DNA of 64,000 nucleotides from Rhizobiaceae bacterium (GTDB lineage Bacteria; Pseudomonadota; Alphaproteobacteria; Rhizobiales; Rhizobiaceae). The position numbers and the translations under genes are program-made. The stretch spans positions 965,001 through 1,029,000 of the forward strand of contig JAILWO010000001.1 in NCBI GenBank assembly GCA_025698895.1, given 5' to 3'. Numbering within the stretch: the first letter of the stretch is position 1; each line of letters begins with the position of its first letter. Below, piece after piece: positions 62,818 to 64,000 of the stretch. Below the pieces are notes generated by a model. The model did no database searches and was not told the origin of the DNA. It was given only the letters and a program-made list of their open reading frames with translations.

Positions 62818-63749
62818 TGGCCGAGACGCATTCGCCCGCCCGCCGGCCGACGTGGCGCGAATGGCTGACCGACACCGAACCGGCCTCGCGCGGCCAGGCC
62901 CGTCTCGGCCGCGCCTATCTGGCCTGGCGCTCCTTCACCGGCAATCCGCTGGCCATGGTCGGGCTCTTCATCGTCGTGGGGCTTGTGCTTGTGGCGATCT
63001 TCGCCGATGTGCTGGCCACCCATTCGCCGATCGCCGGCGGCGACCTGCGCACCGAGCGCCTGAAGCCGCCCTCGGCGGAATTCTGGCTCGGCACCGACCA
63101 TCAGGCGCGCGACATCTATTCGCGCCTTGTCCACGGCTCGCGCCTGACGCTGATGGTCGTCATGCTGGTCGCCGTCATCGCCATGCCCGTCGGCCTGATC
63201 GTGGGAACGGTAGCCGGCTATGTGGGCGGCTGGGTCGACGCGGTGCTGATGCGCGTCACCGACATATTCCTGGCCTTCCCGCGCCTCATCCTGGCGCTGG
63301 CCTTCGTCGCCGCGCTCGGCCCGGGCATCGAGAACGCCATCATCGCCATCGCCATCACCTCCTGGCCGCCCTATGCGCGCATCGCGCGGGCCGAGACGCT
63401 GACCATCCGAAAGTCGGACTTCATCGCCGCGGTAAGGCTCCAGGGCGCGTCGACGGCGCGCATCATCGCGCGCCATGTCATGCCGCTCTGCATGTCGTCG
63501 GTCATCGTGCGCGTCACGCTCGACATGGCCGGCATCATCCTGATTGCGGCCGGCCTCGGCTTTCTCGGCCTCGGCGCGCAGCCGCCCTCGCCCGAATGGG
63601 GCGCCATGATCGCGGCAGGGCGCCAGCACATCATCGACTTCTGGTGGGTCGCGACCATGCCCGGCATAGCCATCTTCATCGTCTCGCTCGGCTTCAACCT
63701 GCTCGGCGACGGGCTGCGCGACGTGCTCGATCCGAAGGCGGCGAAATGA
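62817..63749 (+). CDS. ABC transporter permease, DppC/OppC type
   Basis: A 310-residue permease, second half of the channel. An N-terminal cytoplasmic stretch leads to helix 1 (LAMVGLFIVVGLVLVAIFADVLA), then the DppC hallmark FWLGTDHQARDIYSRLVHGSR. The ATPase-contact loop IRKSDFIAAVRLQGASTARIIARHVMP and LGLGAQPPSPEWGAMIA also match. The stop and the next start overlap as ATGA. Confidence 0.94.
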   Translation: MAETHSPARRPTWREWLTDTEPASRGQARLGRAYLAWRSFTGNPLAMVGLFIVVGLVLVAIFADVLATHSPIAGGDLRTERLKPPSAEFWLGTDHQARDIYSRLVHGSRLTLMVVMLVAVIAMPVGLIVGTVAGYVGGWVDAVLMRVTDIFLAFPRLILALAFVAALGPGIENAIIAIAITSWPPYARIARAETLTIRKSDFIAAVRLQGASTARIIARHVMPLCMSSVIVRVTLDMAGIILIAAGLGFLGLGAQPPSPEWGAMIAAGRQHIIDFWWVATMPGIAIFIVSLGFNLLGDGLRDVLDPKAAK

Positions 63750-64000
63750 GCGCGCCGCTGCTGGAGGTCGACAATCTGCGGGTCAGCTTCCACCTGCGCA
63801 CCGGCACGGTGGAGGCGGTGCGCGGCGTGTCGTTTGCGCTGGGGCGTGAGCGGCTTGGCATCGTGGGCGAATCGGGATCGGGCAAGTCGCAGACCGGCCG
63901 CGCGATCCTCGGCCTCACGCCGCCGCCCGGCGAGGTCAGGGCCGACCGGCTGACCTTCGACGGGATCGACCTGCTGAAGGCCTCCAAGCGGCAGTTGCGC
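63746..64000 (+). CDS. ABC transporter ATP-binding protein, DppD/OppD type (3' end outside window)
   Basis: The first 85 residues are visible: MSAPLLEVDNLRVSF, then Walker A IVGESGSGKSQTGRAILGL around residues 39-52. The leading strand and Walker A fit the ATPase of a family-5 importer. The gene runs off the right edge, and a second ATPase often follows in such operons. Overlap with the permease stop (ATGA) shows co-translation. Confidence 0.93.
   Translation, partial: MSAPLLEVDNLRVSFHLRTGTVEAVRGVSFALGRERLGIVGESGSGKSQTGRAILGLTPPPGEVRADRLTFDGIDLLKASKRQLR

Overview
The window is a stretch of chromosome from an alphaproteobacterium of the order Hyphomicrobiales (Rhizobiales). The evidence is gene order and lineage markers: chvI-chvG-hprK-manX-ptsH-ahcY-divL followed by tsaE/amgK-murU-addB-addA-trxA, a PmtA-type phospholipid methyltransferase beside dnaJ, a divL-type kinase with tyrosine in its H-box, and a candidate CtrA box. 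Genus cannot be fixed from the sequence. A glycine betaine biosynthesis enzyme hints at a saline or otherwise osmotically stressed habitat. No rRNA, tRNA, CRISPR array, transposase or phage gene was recognised.

Layout. 1-2.0 kb: end of the histidine operon (hisF partial, hisE) and coaA. 2.0-7.1 kb, minus strand: PAP2-like membrane protein, alkB, a Kbp-like BON/LysM protein, arfB, a nitroreductase and pckA. 7.4-12.9 kb, plus strand: the ChvI/ChvG two-component system, the regulatory phosphotransferase branch (hprK, manX, ptsH) and ahcY behind a perfect palindromic operator. 13.1-24.9 kb, plus strand: divL, a tsaE-amgK fusion, murU, addB, addA and trxA, mostly with start/stop overlaps. 25.0-34.8 kb, minus strand: a CtrA-box transglutaminase-like protease, phaZ, GNAT, DUF1330, pyrF, FMN reductase, pmtA, dnaJ, an acyltransferase and dnaK. 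35.3-37.0 kb: a fused glycine/sarcosine and dimethylglycine methyltransferase.

37.1-41.8 kb is the most unusual part. It holds a signal-bearing Gly/Ser-rich small protein, an HprK-like kinase fused to a PqqD-like domain, an anti-sigma factor, an ECF sigma factor and a secreted S8 (subtilisin-like) protease. The same promoter-like element, GGAATA-N10-TCGCCCGTTT, lies upstream of both the Gly-rich gene and the protease gene, which suggests one sigma-controlled regulon for making, modifying and processing an exported protein.

42.0-50.1 kb, minus strand: an oxidoreductase, then infC (AUU start), an ICMT-like methyltransferase, rpmI, rplT, pheS and pheT. Two small-gene pairs, brnT-brnA and DUF4160-DUF2442, sit between pheS and pheT. 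50.2-54.0 kb: hydrolase, sulfotransferase, DUF2267, an HPF/cold-shock fusion and a methyltransferase. 54.0-56.1 kb: a His-rich TonB receptor with a Zur-like box (probable zinc uptake). 56.1-64.0 kb: an intergenic GC-tract repeat block, benE, DUF2852, an ExoD-family gene, a YgjP-type metallopeptidase and a family-5 ABC importer cut off by the window end.

Starts were chosen from Shine-Dalgarno spacing and family N-termini, and alternatives are stated. Functional names rest on motif recognition by eye, not on database searches.
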